Source: Phycisphaerae bacterium
Lineage (GTDB): Bacteria; Planctomycetota; Phycisphaerae; Phycisphaerales; SM1A02
Reading direction: 5' to 3'
Assembly: GCA_016795035.1 (NCBI GenBank)
Contig: JAEUIT010000031.1
Coordinates: 62,001 to 126,000, forward strand
DNA: 64,000 nt
Positions 1 to 10,400 of this stretch are shown here, piece by piece. Below the pieces are notes generated by a model that did no database searches, was not told the origin of the DNA, and saw nothing but the letters and a program-made list of their open reading frames with translations. The position numbers and the translations under genes are program-made. Every line of letters starts with the position of its first letter. Position 1 is the stretch's first letter.

Positions 1-1
1 C

Positions 2-535
2 TCCGGCCGTGGGCACGCTCGCGCCCTTGACCTCGCGCGTCAGCTCGCCCTCGCGCTCGCAAGCGTGGATCCCGATGTCCTGTCGCAGGTCCCGGTCACG
101 GACCCGTGCACGAGTGCCTCGAGAGACGCCACGCTCGCGTTCCTTCGCGAACTCGACTCGGTGGACGCCCGCTGGAACGCAGCGATCGGCCGCTACACGC
201 GCCCGGACGGCACCTATGACGAGCGACCCACCGAGTTCCGGGAAGCGTCGGTCTCACTCTTCTCGTACGACGACTGGTCGCTGCGCATCCTGGTCGAGCG
301 GGAATCCAGTCGACGCGTACGCGTCCGGGCCATCATCGAGCCGCACGCGCTCGCGCGGTCGGCGAGCGCCAGCGTTCGCCTGCGCATGGATGGCGAGACG
401 CAGACGTTCGCGACGCTCCCCGCGTCCGATACATCATTCGTGATCGACCGCTGCGTCGATGTCGCCCCCGAGACCACGTTGCAGCTCGATGTTGACACGG
501 GCGTCGAGGTCCGGAGCGTTCGCCACTGCCCGTAG
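2..535 (+). CDS. Hypothetical protein, C-terminal part (5' end outside window)
   Basis: The frame is open from the first bases of the window to a TAG stop at 533-535, so only about 177 C-terminal residues are visible and the start lies upstream. The visible part has an Ala/Leu-rich helical stretch, then a mixed region, then a beta-rich C-terminal part with three cysteines (in DPC, DRC and RHC contexts), which suggests an exported or membrane-anchored protein with a soluble C-terminal domain. I do not recognise the family. Codon use is like the neighbouring genes. An inverse copy of the dispersed CTGCAACG word lies at 477-484. A long antisense frame over this gene and rpsA looks like a GC-rich shadow. 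Confidence 0.55.
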   Translation, partial: SGRGHARALDLARQLALALASVDPDVLSQVPVTDPCTSASRDATLAFLRELDSVDARWNAAIGRYTRPDGTYDERPTEFREASVSLFSYDDWSLRILVERESSRRVRVRAIIEPHALARSASASVRLRMDGETQTFATLPASDTSFVIDRCVDVAPETTLQLDVDTGVEVRSVRHCP

Positions 536-945
536 GCGATCGGGATCGGCACACGCCGCGTGAAACGCCGTCCACGCGGATGCGCGCGACCATGACGACC
601 CATAGGTCCGGTCACGAGGGCGACGGACGACGCGACTCCCCGCCGAACCGCGTTTCCATGGCGGGAATCGCCGTTTTCGACGGCGGTCCGCACACGCCGT
701 TTCTCTCCGCCGCCCATGCGCGCGGCGCGCGCGTACGGCGATCCCCCGAATTCGCGAGGAACGGTTGTTTCCGTGGGCTTTCCCGTATACTCGCCGTCCC
801 GCGTCGAACGCTCAGGGCGGTCCTGAGGGCGGTATCGCACCCTTTGTTCGCAGGAACTGTCGTCGCCTGTCCGCACCTGCGAGCGGACACGCCCGCTCAC
901 GTGAGCGCAGCGCGCCAAACGAAGGGCGACGAAGACACACACAAC
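536..945. other. Intergenic region and leader upstream of rpsA
   Basis: About 410 bases separate the upstream stop from the rpsA start. The rpsA frame stays open back to 580, but the extra N-terminal residues are Arg/Ser-rich and unlike any S1 protein, so I treat the stretch as non-coding. It holds a plausible sigma-70 promoter (765-791) and a small hairpin with CTCAGG/CCTGAG arms near 811-827. A long 5' leader would fit autoregulation, which is known for S1 in enterobacteria; that is inference here. Confidence 0.5.
765..791 (+). promoter_or_regulatory. Possible sigma-70 promoter of rpsA
   Basis: A -10-like TATACT lies at 786-791, with TTGTTT at 765-770 (15-base spacer) or GGTTGT two bases further upstream (17-base spacer). 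It is the most AT-rich point in the upstream region and reads toward rpsA. The spacing is imperfect, so this is a candidate only. Confidence 0.35.
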
Positions 946-2700
946 ATGGTTGATTTCAATCTCATCGAGGAGCTGCAGGTCGACGACCTCGCAGCCGAGC
1001 AGATGCTTCGTGCCGCGTTCGGCGACACCGTCGCCAAGGGCGACATGAACTCGCTGCTCAAGTCCGAAGACATCAAGAATTTCGAGCAGGGCGCGATCCT
1101 CAAGGGTCGTGTCGTCGGCTTCGCGGGCGACTTCGTCGTCATCGAGGTCGGCTTGAAGAGCGAAGGGCTCGTCGAAAAGGGCGAGTTCGACGGTGACGTC
1201 GCCATCGGCGACGAAGTCGAAGTGCTCCTCGAACAGATCGAAGGCGAAGACGGCGGCGTCATCCTTTCGAAGCGCAAGGCCGACCGCATTCGCGGCTGGG
1301 AACAGATCCTTCAGACCAAGAAGGAAGGCGACGTCATCGAAGGTCGCTGCCTGAAGAAGATCAAGGGCGGCCTCCTCGTCGACATGGGCGTCCCGGTCTT
1401 CCTCCCCGCGTCGCAGGTCGACGTCCGTCGCCCCGGCGACATCGGCGACTTCATCGGCAAGTCGATTCGCGCCGTCATCCTCAAGATCGACGAAGAGCGC
1501 CGCAACATCGTCATCAGCCGTCGCAAGCTGATCGAAGAGGAACGCGAAGAAGCGAAGCGCCGCCTCCTCGACAACGTCAAGGAAGGCGACATCGTCAAGG
1601 GCACCGTCACGAACATCGCCGACTTCGGCGCGTTCGTCGATCTCGGCGGCATCGACGGCCTTCTTCACGTCACCGACATGTCGTGGGGCCGCGTCAATCA
1701 CCCGAGCGAAGTCGTTCGCATCGGCGATGAGATCGAAGTCAAGATCCTCAACATCGAGCGCGAGCGCGAGAAGATCTCGCTCGGCCTCAAGCAGAAGGAA
1801 ACGTCGCCGTGGGAGCAGATCGAGCGGAAGTATCCGGTCGGCTGCCGCGTCCGCGGTTCGGTCGTCAACCTCATGTCGTACGGCGCGTTCGTGCGGCTTG
1901 AGGAAGGCATCGAAGGCCTCGTCCACATCAGCGAGATGTCGTGGACTCGCCGCGTGAATCACCCGAGCGAAGTGGTCCAGGTGAGCGACGAGGTCGATGT
2001 TGTCGTCCTCGACATCAACAAGGACAAGCTCGAGATCTCGCTCGGCATGAAGCAGACCGAGGTCAATCCTTGGGAACTCGTCGCCGAGAAGTACCCGCCG
2101 GGAACGATCATCGAGGGCAAGGTTCGCAACCTCGCGAACTACGGCGCCTTCATCGAGATCGAGCCGGGCATCGACGGCCTTCTCCACGTCAGCGACATCT
2201 CGTGGACGAAGAAGGTCGCGCATCCGAACGAGGTCTTCAAGAAGGGCGACACGGTCCGCTGCGTCGTCATCGATGTCGACCAAGAGAAGCAGCGCGTCGG
2301 CCTCGGCCTCAAGCAGCTCGCGGAAGACCCGTGGATCGAAGCGATCCCGTCGGCCTACCGCCCGGGCATGATCGTGAAGGGTCACATCACGAAGATCACC
2401 AACTTCGGTGTCTTCGTCGAGCTCGAGCAGGGCCTCGAAGGTCTCCTCCACATCAGCGAGCTCTCCGACCAGAAGGTCGAGAACCCGCAGGACGTGGTCA
2501 AGGTTGGCCAGGAAGTCGACGTCAAGATCCTCCGCGTCGACACCGACGATCGGAAGATCGGCCTGTCGCTCAAGCGTGCCCAGTGGGGCTCGGCCGGCGA
2601 CGAGCCGCGTGACCACGAGCGTGACAACCAGCGCGTCAAGCCCACCCGCGGCGGCATGGACGACCACGGCGCCATGGGTACGGACAAGATCCGCTTCTAA
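946..2700 (+). CDS. rpsA: 30S ribosomal protein S1
   Basis: A 584-residue S1 protein with six S1 (OB-fold) RNA-binding domains at about residues 46-112, 126-194, 212-283, 297-370, 384-457 and 472-544. Domains 3-6 carry the typical GAFV and GLLH(V/I)S motifs. S1 binds the ribosomal 30S subunit and unfolds mRNA leaders for initiation; in this family domains 1-2 dock on the ribosome and 3-6 bind RNA. Six domains match the enterobacterial form. I chose the ATG at 946 because the protein there begins MVDFNLIEE, like other S1 proteins, and the sequence before it is low complexity; no strong Shine-Dalgarno is seen, only GAAGG about 22 bases upstream. The tail (about 550-584) is charged and Gly-containing. 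The gene is single, followed by its own terminator. Confidence 0.95.
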   Translation: MVDFNLIEELQVDDLAAEQMLRAAFGDTVAKGDMNSLLKSEDIKNFEQGAILKGRVVGFAGDFVVIEVGLKSEGLVEKGEFDGDVAIGDEVEVLLEQIEGEDGGVILSKRKADRIRGWEQILQTKKEGDVIEGRCLKKIKGGLLVDMGVPVFLPASQVDVRRPGDIGDFIGKSIRAVILKIDEERRNIVISRRKLIEEEREEAKRRLLDNVKEGDIVKGTVTNIADFGAFVDLGGIDGLLHVTDMSWGRVNHPSEVVRIGDEIEVKILNIEREREKISLGLKQKETSPWEQIERKYPVGCRVRGSVVNLMSYGAFVRLEEGIEGLVHISEMSWTRRVNHPSEVVQVSDEVDVVVLDINKDKLEISLGMKQTEVNPWELVAEKYPPGTIIEGKVRNLANYGAFIEIEPGIDGLLHVSDISWTKKVAHPNEVFKKGDTVRCVVIDVDQEKQRVGLGLKQLAEDPWIEAIPSAYRPGMIVKGHITKITNFGVFVELEQGLEGLLHISELSDQKVENPQDVVKVGQEVDVKILRVDTDDRKIGLSLKRAQWGSAGDEPRDHERDNQRVKPTRGGMDDHGAMGTDKIRF

Positions 2701-2725
2701 GCACCTGCAACGACGAAACGTTCAC

Positions 2726-2753
2726 AGCCCCGGCCGCAAGGCCGGGGCTTTTT
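2726..2753 (+). terminator. Rho-independent terminator of rpsA
   Basis: A perfect 10-bp stem, AGCCCCGGCC with GGCCGGGGCT, closes a GCAA loop and is followed by a run of T. It lies 26 bases after the rpsA stop. A copy of the dispersed CTGCAACG word sits between the stop codon and the stem (2705-2712). Confidence 0.92.
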
Positions 2754-2800
2754 CGTTGGGCTGGCTCTTCGCGCGTCGGCGTTGCCCGTCCGAGCGGCGA

Positions 2801-4783
2801 CTACAGCGCCTGCCCGACCTTGCTCACGTGCGCTCGCGCCGCACGATTGATGTGCGACCAATGAAATCCGACGAGCGGCGCCGGCAGCGCCACCGCGCGA
2901 TGGCAATTCGCAAGGACCTCGCCGGTCACCTTGGTGCCGTCGGAGTCGTAGCGGAACGACAGGAACTTCGGCTCGACGATCACGAGATACGTGAGCGCTC
3001 CGCGCATGCCAGGCACGGCGCGCCCGGCCAACCACACGCGGCCGACTCCCTTCACCGGGCGCACGGCCTCCGAGAGCATGGAGACGACGTTCGGGGGGAG
3101 ATCGTGGGCCACGATCTCGTCGGCCTTGGGCGCCCGGAGCATCGTCTCGCCGACCTCGTGGTCGGACTCCGCGCTCCTGCGCGCAAGCCGCGCGGCATTG
3201 CGCGCCTGATCGACTCGCCCCTGCCGCGCGTAGTAGGCCGCGATGGCGCCGGCGACGTTCGTGGCGTGCATCGTCCCGAGGCGCGATGCCTCCGCCGCCG
3301 CGGCGATCCCTTCCTCACGATCCTCGCCGAGCAGCAGCGCCGAGTAGATCGCCCATGCGTCGCCATACGTCGGGCGAAGCTCGGTCGCCCGTCGCGCCCG
3401 CTCGATCGACTGCTCTTCCGGCTCCACGATCGTGCTCAGCTGAAGCCACTCGTCGATCGTCCCCTCGAGCAACGGGTCCCGCTCGGGCGACGGCGCCCGC
3501 GCGGCCATCTCCGCGTCGAGCTCGGCGAGACGCGCGCGTGCGGGCCGAATCGCTTCGGCCAGCGCCAGCATCCGGGCTCCGGATGCGTCGATCGCGCTCG
3601 CAAGCGCCGGACTCGACTCGGGCCCCTGTCCGAAGAGGAGCGACATCGCCGGCGGCGACCCGCTCGGCACCGCCACCGTCTCGGGATCGAGCGTCGTCTT
3701 GAGGATGGCTTCGCAGCGCTCGCGCAACGATGGGTGCGACGACAGGTCGTCGGCCGGCGTTCGGAGGCTCACCACGAGGCGGCGCCGCGCGTCCTCCGCG
3801 GGCGGCGCCTGGAACCACGCGAGCCGGGCTCGAACCGCGTCGCGATAGGTCGACGTCGGGTTGTCGACGGCGTGCCGCACCGTGCCGCGTTGCCATCGAT
3901 CGAACAGCTCGTGATACGCCGCGATCCGATACAGCGCCGCGCACGCGGCGGACGGCCCCACCACGCCGCTCGCCGCCGCGTCGCACTCGAACTCGATGCG
4001 CCGCGAGACCGCGAGCGTCGCCGCGTTCAGCCGCTCGACGAACCATGCGATCACCGAGTGCAACAGGAAGACGCGACCTTCGCTCTTCTCCGCGATGGAG
4101 GACCAGAACGTGACGAGCGCACCGATCCGCCCCGAGGTCTTGAATTCGCCGGGCCGCTGATGCGCAAGCTCATGCGCGACGACGGAGTCGAACTGCGGCG
4201 GCGACAGAAGTTCCAGCAGCGGCACGCCGAGCAGCAACACGATCCGCGGCCGGGTGAACGGGATCATGCGCGGCACGGCGATCGTAGCCGCGGCTAGCTC
4301 GTCGACGAGCAGCACCCGATCCGGCATGCGCGCCGAGAGCTTCCTCGCGATGCCCGAGAGGCGCTCGAAGAGTTGCGGCGCCGTGCGTGTGGTGACCCGC
4401 ACGCCGTCGGCGACGCGATGCGCGAGAATCCACGCGCGCACGACCTGCCAAAGGATCGCGATGCCGAAGACCCCGGCCGCGATTGCCAGCTTCACCATCC
4501 CCGAGCCGCTGGTCTGTCCTGGCGTCCGCGGCATTCCGCGCATGCGGAGGGCCTCGACGACTATCCAAGCCGCAAGGCCGCAGAGACCGAGCCCGACGAT
4601 GAGCGCAAGAGGGGCGAGCGCCTCCGCGGCCCGAAGGAGCCAGACCACGCGCCGCTCCACCGCGCGAGGGTCGCGAGCGTCGAGTTCCCGCCACGCCTCC
4701 ACGCGACGCTCGAAGCGCTCGATGCGGCTCCCTGCCCGCGCCTTTGTCGCTCTCGTCGTTGCAGCCGTCGATTCCGTCGCCAT
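2801..4783 (-). CDS. M48-family membrane metallopeptidase with C-terminal TPR-like region
   Basis: 660 residues. Two hydrophobic segments (about 52-76 and 97-121) precede the peptidase domain, which has the zinc motif HELAH at 204-208 and the distal Glu/Asp pair in EFECD (264-268), as in the Ste24/HtpX-like M48 family. A further hydrophobic stretch lies near 238-250. The C-terminal 300 residues are helical and resemble tetratricopeptide repeats (a YGDAWAIYSALLLG segment among others), then a mixed domain. A role in membrane protein quality control is inferred from the family; no substrate can be named. It is convergent with rpsA. An inverted pair of dispersed words brackets its start (4757-4822). 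Confidence 0.8.
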   Translation of the reverse strand: MATESTAATTRATKARAGSRIERFERRVEAWRELDARDPRAVERRVVWLLRAAEALAPLALIVGLGLCGLAAWIVVEALRMRGMPRTPGQTSGSGMVKLAIAAGVFGIAILWQVVRAWILAHRVADGVRVTTRTAPQLFERLSGIARKLSARMPDRVLLVDELAAATIAVPRMIPFTRPRIVLLLGVPLLELLSPPQFDSVVAHELAHQRPGEFKTSGRIGALVTFWSSIAEKSEGRVFLLHSVIAWFVERLNAATLAVSRRIEFECDAAASGVVGPSAACAALYRIAAYHELFDRWQRGTVRHAVDNPTSTYRDAVRARLAWFQAPPAEDARRRLVVSLRTPADDLSSHPSLRERCEAILKTTLDPETVAVPSGSPPAMSLLFGQGPESSPALASAIDASGARMLALAEAIRPARARLAELDAEMAARAPSPERDPLLEGTIDEWLQLSTIVEPEEQSIERARRATELRPTYGDAWAIYSALLLGEDREEGIAAAAEASRLGTMHATNVAGAIAAYYARQGRVDQARNAARLARRSAESDHEVGETMLRAPKADEIVAHDLPPNVVSMLSEAVRPVKGVGRVWLAGRAVPGMRGALTYLVIVEPKFLSFRYDSDGTKVTGEVLANCHRAVALPAPLVGFHWSHINRAARAHVSKVGQAL

Positions 4784-4899
4784 GCCGGGGAGTATCGCAG
4801 CAAACGGCGGTCGGCTGCAACGTGGACGCGGCGACCGGCCCTCGCACGGGCGACGCCCGGCGGCCTCCTGCCACCCCTTCGAACCGGCGGTCCGAGGCT

Positions 4900-5077
4900 C
4901 TCAAAACGCCACGTTCAAGCGCAGCCCGAGAACCAGCGCGGGGTCCTCGCGCTGGACGATCCCATCGATCACCTGCACGTCGAACGTCAGGTCTATCGCG
5001 GGCGTCACGACGAGGTCGTAGTACGCCTCCACCCCCTGCGTCGAATCGTTGAACGGCAACGCGGAGATGAGCTGCGA
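4900..5077 (-). pseudogene. Duplicated 3' end of an OprB-type porin gene (remnant)
   Basis: 178 bases match 11471-11648, the 3' end of the intact porin, with five substitutions by my alignment (about 97 percent). The encoded residues run to the same C-terminus (LRLNVAF and stop) with one amino-acid change, R to Q. Identity stops abruptly after GAGCTGCGA on both copies. The fragment has no start region or signal peptide of its own, so it is a displaced remnant. With the intact copy it forms direct repeats in the same orientation around a 6.4-kb segment. Confidence 0.9.
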
Positions 5078-5154
5078 TTGGCGCATGCACTTCGCATCGA
5101 CAACTGAAGACTATCCCGCTCTCGACAAGAACTCAGTAGGGGAGTGATGCAGAC

Positions 5155-5207
5155 GTTGAGGGGAGGGAGCGGGCCCCAGTGCTTAGCCCGCCCCGAATCC
5201 CCTCAAC
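5155..5207. terminator. Stem-loop downstream of the lectin/beta-helix gene
   Basis: Outer arms GTTGAGGGGA (5155-5164) and TCCCCTCAAC (5198-5207) pair perfectly, as do inner arms GCGGGC (5169-5174) and GCCCGC (5186-5191). It lies 31 bases past the stop of the leftward gene ending at 5238. No T run follows, so it may be an RNA-stabilising hairpin, or an end structure of the inserted segment, rather than an intrinsic terminator. Confidence 0.45.
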
Positions 5208-5237
5208 TGTGATAGCTCGACCCCTCTCACGTCACTT

Positions 5238-7244
5238 CTAGCAGCCGCCCCATGCACCAAGAACCAGCGCTAGATCGGCTGCGTCGACCACGCCGTCGCC
5301 GCTTGCGTCTGCATTCCACGGTCCACCAGTGCTACCCCACGCACCGAGAACAGCCGCAACGTCAACACCATCTACCACTCCGTCCGGAACGACGTCGGCA
5401 GGGCACGGATCGGCACAGAGGCTATCCACAGTCGTCGATCCGGCGAGCGAGACAGACCCAGCGTCACCCACCACGCCTATCTGTGGTTCGGTGTTGCCAC
5501 AGATGATCGAGTCGATTGCCACCAGTTCCGCCGGGGGATACGGCTCGCGCCCCAACTTGAATAGAGCGATTCCTCCGCCAATCTTCTGACAGTCAGCGGA
5601 GCCGATGACTTCGTTGCCGTTGATGTCACACTCTAAAACAATACAAGGGGCAGCCTGTGCAGCAATGCCTGCACCGATGACGGACCCAACTCCGCCCAGG
5701 TTCGCCGCAACATTCGAGGACATCGCACATCGAGCGATCGTGGCGTCGGTACCGCTCCAAACTGCTCCACCACCACAGCGGTTATAGCTCCACGGCGTGT
5801 ACGTAGAGACCGATGTGAGCAATACTCTGTTCTCGGTAAAGCCGCAATCTGCGATGGACGCAACTCCGCCGGCAGGCGACAAGTAGACAGCGCCTCCCGC
5901 CGAGAAGACCGCCGCCACGCCGCTCGTTTCATTCCGAGCGTCGCATGAATTGTCGACGAATGTGCAATCAGAAATGCTTGTGACAGCTCCGTCCGCGAAG
6001 ACACCGCCACCAAGCGCATGCACATCGTGCCAACTGGTTCCGGACGTGAACGCGGTAGCCACGTTTCCCGAGAAGAGGCTGCTCTCGATCGTCAGGCTTC
6101 CATCGACGACTGCAACACCTCCGCCTCTGGCCGAAACAAGTGAATAGAGATCGCCTGTGTTAAGACACACCAGTGAGTTGTCTACCACGTGCGAGTTTCG
6201 AATGGTCACATCCCCGTTCACTGCAAACACGCCGGCCCCATCGAGCTCGTGAAATCCCGCACCCTCATAGCTAATCTTGCAGCCCTTCACGATGACGTTA
6301 TCAAGAACGACCGTCGAGCCGGAGGCGAAGATCCCAGCACCGCCCGCTGATTCGCTACTGCTGATCTTCCCATTGACGATCGCGATGTTTTTGAGGGTTA
6401 CCACGCCCCCAAGCACGCCCTCCGCATTCACCACGCGCGACGTTCCGGAGCCGTCAATGACGACAGCTCCAAGTGGCCCCGATCCAGTAATGGTAAGGGG
6501 CTTTCCGTTCAGAGAAACCGGAGCGTAGATTCCTGGGGCGACCTGAACCTCTCCGTTCGGAACAACTAGATCAACGGCTTCCTGGACTGTCGAGACGTCC
6601 TCCGGAACCTTCACCACCAAGTAAGGCCTGCACTCAGTACCGTTCTCACAGCAGTCGGGTACATAGTTCCCGTCGAGATCAGCGAGCTGGCCCGTCACGA
6701 TCTGCTTGTAATCAATGATGCCGTCGGCATTACAGTCAGCCGACCATTCCTGTACCCAGAACGCCAGCGGCAGCTCGGAAGAGAAATGGCATCCTCCGGG
6801 CCCGCCGATGTCGTTCCAGCCCAGATCACAGGAAAGAGTGGCGTACGGACCGTCTCCGCTGGGCTGGCCAGGCGCCCAGCCGAGATACTCCACTGACTCG
6901 CCGTCTATCCATTGATCCGTACCCTGATATCCAATCCATCCCAAGCTGCCGATGGCTCCCTCGGTCCCGGCCCCGGGACAGAATGCATTAACGACGAACT
7001 CAGCCTCGGCGATAGAGCCGATCGTCAAGAGATGGGCTCCCACGGCCTCGGCAGACTGCGCAGCACCAGCCCAACAAACGCCCTCTGGACCGGTGCCCGT
7101 GATCCATACAAACTGATACCAGTGGCCGTTCCCCCCCTTCTCAGCCGGCCACTCGACCGGGTCGGCCGCCCGCGCGTGTACAACAGGTCCCAGAGACGCG
7201 CAGATGCCAATAACGCTGAGGAATGTTGAAGTGATCTTTCTCAT
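5238..7244 (-). CDS. Secreted C-type-lectin-like / right-handed beta-helix protein with dockerin-like tail
   Basis: 668 residues. A signal peptide (MRKITSTFLSVIGICASLG...) is followed by a C-type-lectin-like domain (about 35-170; WIGYQG and the W-x-W-G-Q-P-S-G type core are visible), a Cys-containing linker with calcium-loop-like DCNADG and DLDGN sequences, then a long parallel beta-helix (about 205-600) rich in repeats such as G-G-A-I/G-G-G-V and V-x-D-N. The tail has two dockerin-like Ca loops, DGVVDGVDVAAVLGAWG and DGVVDAADLALVLGAWG. Likely a surface or secreted carbohydrate-binding or polysaccharide-acting protein; no catalytic residues can be assigned. Base composition is lower in GC than the flanks, and it lies inside the repeat-bounded segment, divergent from the kinase gene. 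Confidence 0.75.
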   Translation of the reverse strand: MRKITSTFLSVIGICASLGPVVHARAADPVEWPAEKGGNGHWYQFVWITGTGPEGVCWAGAAQSAEAVGAHLLTIGSIAEAEFVVNAFCPGAGTEGAIGSLGWIGYQGTDQWIDGESVEYLGWAPGQPSGDGPYATLSCDLGWNDIGGPGGCHFSSELPLAFWVQEWSADCNADGIIDYKQIVTGQLADLDGNYVPDCCENGTECRPYLVVKVPEDVSTVQEAVDLVVPNGEVQVAPGIYAPVSLNGKPLTITGSGPLGAVVIDGSGTSRVVNAEGVLGGVVTLKNIAIVNGKISSSESAGGAGIFASGSTVVLDNVIVKGCKISYEGAGFHELDGAGVFAVNGDVTIRNSHVVDNSLVCLNTGDLYSLVSARGGGVAVVDGSLTIESSLFSGNVATAFTSGTSWHDVHALGGGVFADGAVTSISDCTFVDNSCDARNETSGVAAVFSAGGAVYLSPAGGVASIADCGFTENRVLLTSVSTYTPWSYNRCGGGAVWSGTDATIARCAMSSNVAANLGGVGSVIGAGIAAQAAPCIVLECDINGNEVIGSADCQKIGGGIALFKLGREPYPPAELVAIDSIICGNTEPQIGVVGDAGSVSLAGSTTVDSLCADPCPADVVPDGVVDGVDVAAVLGAWGSTGGPWNADASGDGVVDAADLALVLGAWGGC

Positions 7245-7400
7245 CGAGTCTCTCGTTTACGCCATGCGCGCACACCGGAAGCGGTGACCCAGTGACGATC
7301 GCCGATCGATCTCCCACCGTGTCCGCTCCCGGTCTGCCTCAGATGAGAAAGCCAACGACAGAGGATCCGTGCGCCTGAATCTCGACGGTAGGATGAGAAA

Positions 7401-10400
7401 ATGCTTGAAAGCAGACGACTCGCAGCGGGCGAGGTGATCGGCGGCTGCCGGCTTGAGGCGGAGATCGGGCGCGGCGGTATGGGGTCCGTCTGGCGAGCCG
7501 TCCAGTCAAACCCCGCGCGGGTCGTGGCGGTCAAGTTCCTTCATGAGAGCGCCACATCATCATCCGCCGACGCGGAAAGTCGATTTCGGCGAGAGGCCAG
7601 GCTCCTGGGGCGCTTACGACACCCTTCAATCGCGACGATCTACTCCGCGGGGGTGCATGAGTCCAGAGACAGACGTGTCCCGTATCTCGTGATGGAGTTC
7701 GTCGACGGTGCGCGCACAATTGTGCAAGCTGCACGCGACGACTCGCTTTCGATCAAGCGCCGGGTCGAGATGCTTGCCGTGGCGTGCGAAGCCATCGGTG
7801 AAGCGCATGTTCGGGGATTGGTGCACCGAGACATTAAGCCGAGTAATGTCCTGGTCGATAGCACCGGCGCTCCTCGAGTGATTGATTTTGGAATTGCCCG
7901 CGCCGACTACGACGCTGCAGGCGAGAGTGCCTTTGCGACTAAGACCGGCCAGCTACTAGGGACTCCCCAATACATGAGTCCGGAGCAGTTTGGAGATGAT
8001 CCGGAGCTGGTAGACGCCCGCTCTGATGTCTATGCACTGGGCCTCTTGATCTTCGAGACTCTCACGGGCCGCCCGCCGTACGACCTTAGGGGCGTTGGAC
8101 TAAAGAACGCCATCCGCATCGTCTGCGAGATCGAGCCCGATTCGCTGCGGGAAGCGCTGCCGGCTTGCTCGCGCGATCTTGACACAATTGTAAGTAAATG
8201 CCTCGCGAAGAGCCCTGATTCTCGATACGCCTCCGCATCGGTTCTCGCAACCGATCTGCGATGCCTCCTCGCAGGCGATCCGATTTCCGCTCGCCCATTG
8301 ACCGCGGCGTATCACGCGCAAATTCTGATTCGCAGGCACCCGCTCGCTACGGCCGGCCTAGTTGCATCGCTCCTCATCATTTCCGCCCTCGTTCTACTCT
8401 TCCTATGGCAACGGAATGTGGCGATCCGCACAAGCGATGAATCCAAGCTCGTCGCGGCGGCTTACGAAATTGACTCCGGTGCCATTGCGATCGCCCAACA
8501 GCGGCTGGCGTCAGTAAGCGGGGAGGGCAGAGGATGGATCTGGCGAGCGCTGGTCCGGGCCAGCGGAGCGATCCGCCCCGCGACCCTCTCTGACACATAT
8601 CTATACAACCTTGCGTCATTCGCGGACGACACGAAGCTTGTCGCAATCGCTCGCGGGGTTCTGCATATTCTTGAGCCAACGGACCGCCGCGACTCTCTCA
8701 AAGTCGCGGAATCTCAGATGCTTCCGCCCTTTCGGAACAAGACTCAGTCCACATATCCCGAGTGCATTTTCGTCGACGCGAGCGAAGACGGCGCAATCGT
8801 TGCGTTCTCCCACGCCGACGATGAGACCGTCATTGTGCGAGTTTGGGATCGAACTCATTCCGAGCTTCTCTATCAGTCACCAACGTTAAGGCTGAGCGCC
8901 CCAGTTGCCCTCACCAGCTCGGGAGATAAGCTGGTCTTCGCCCTAGAAGACCATTCGCTCGCTCTCGTCTCGGGCCTGCGCAGGCCCGCGTCAGGGGGGA
9001 TCAGCACCACGTTCATTCCGCTCCCAAGCGCCTTCGCGGGGGAGATCTCGACAATCTCACTCAATCTCGGAGAGTCCCTCGTCGCAGTGGGCACGTATGC
9101 TGGCGGCATTGCTGTTGTTGATCTGAATGGGGGCTTACCGACCGTCGTGCGATCGACCGACGACGGCTCGATGCAGAACCCACGAGTTCGCGACGTCATC
9201 TGGACGCGAGACGGTTCCCGATTGCTGGCAGCCGTGGACGGAGGCGAGATTCTCTCGATTCCTTTGAACAAGACTGCGATCCCCGTCACCCGAGTGATCT
9301 CCGGCGGGCTACGCGACATAGCCGAGACGCCCGATGGAAAGGAGGTCCTGGGGCTTTGCGCCAATGAGACAATGGTCACCCTTAGAAGCGACGATCTTCA
9401 GGTGCTTTCAAGGACTGCCGTTCACTCGTCCGAGCTTTGGTGTGCGGCCCTTCTTAATGACGGTTCCACCTTGGCTATCGGCGCCGCCGGAGCTCTCGCA
9501 ATTCCCGTTGACTCTGCGCGGGTTTCCGCTCCGGTTCGGACTGCCACGTTTGACGAGTCCGGAGGACTCCTGCTGGTTCAGGATTCCGCAGGCATGCTGA
9601 ATCTGCATCGCGTCGTCGACTGCCGGCTATCGCAACCGCCCCTTCTCACTTGGCTGCTGGATCCGCCTCCTCTCGCGATCGATCTCCGGCCATACGACCA
9701 AGGCGTTGTCGTCGCAGCCCTGCATGCGGACGGGTCTGTCGAGTTGCGGGATTCGCCCAGCGATCGCATCGAGCGATTCCCACCACCCGAAGTGCCAGCG
9801 GAGGAGATCTTTGGCTCGAGGGGCGATGCCGCTATTCGCATCTCCAAAGACCTCGGGAGCATCGCTGCGGGATGGAGGGATAATCGCGTTCGAGTAATCA
9901 ACCGCGGCACAGGCGAGTCGTTGACGCTCGATCCTATGAAATACCACTCCAAGATCGAGCAGCCTGAGTCCGGCATTAGCGCGATATATTCTCTGCACTC
10001 GAGTCAGGAGAACACTTGGCTTGTAGCCGCACAGGGATTTCCTCGGCTCACTAGCTGGTGCACCACACGGGATTCGTCCGCCTTCTCTGGCAAACTGAGT
10101 CCCGAGATTCCGCTCGTGACTGCCTCCACCAAACGCGATTCAACGCTCTACGTAGGTGATCCGGACGGCCGTTTGGGGATGATTGACCTTATACAGATGC
10201 GTACTAAGTGGTATCGACAGATACTGGGCGGACCCGCGCGGTGCATAGCGGTTCACCCGCGACTGGATTTGCTTGCCGCGGCCGATCAAAGCACACTTTG
10301 GATTGTTGAGGCATCAACCGGACGCCCCATCTTGAGTCTCGACACACTTGCGGCGAAGCCCGTCGCGATGGCATTCGTGGCCGACCGCGATGCACTTATC

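Noticed and set aside
580..945. N-terminal extension of rpsA in the same open frame
   Set aside because: Arg/Ser-rich sequence unlike S1 proteins; it also covers the likely promoter.
214..2667. 817-residue open frame antisense to the first gene and rpsA
   Set aside because: It is rich in D, V, A and R, has no domain pattern and mirrors the rpsA codon structure; typical shadow of a highly expressed GC-rich gene.
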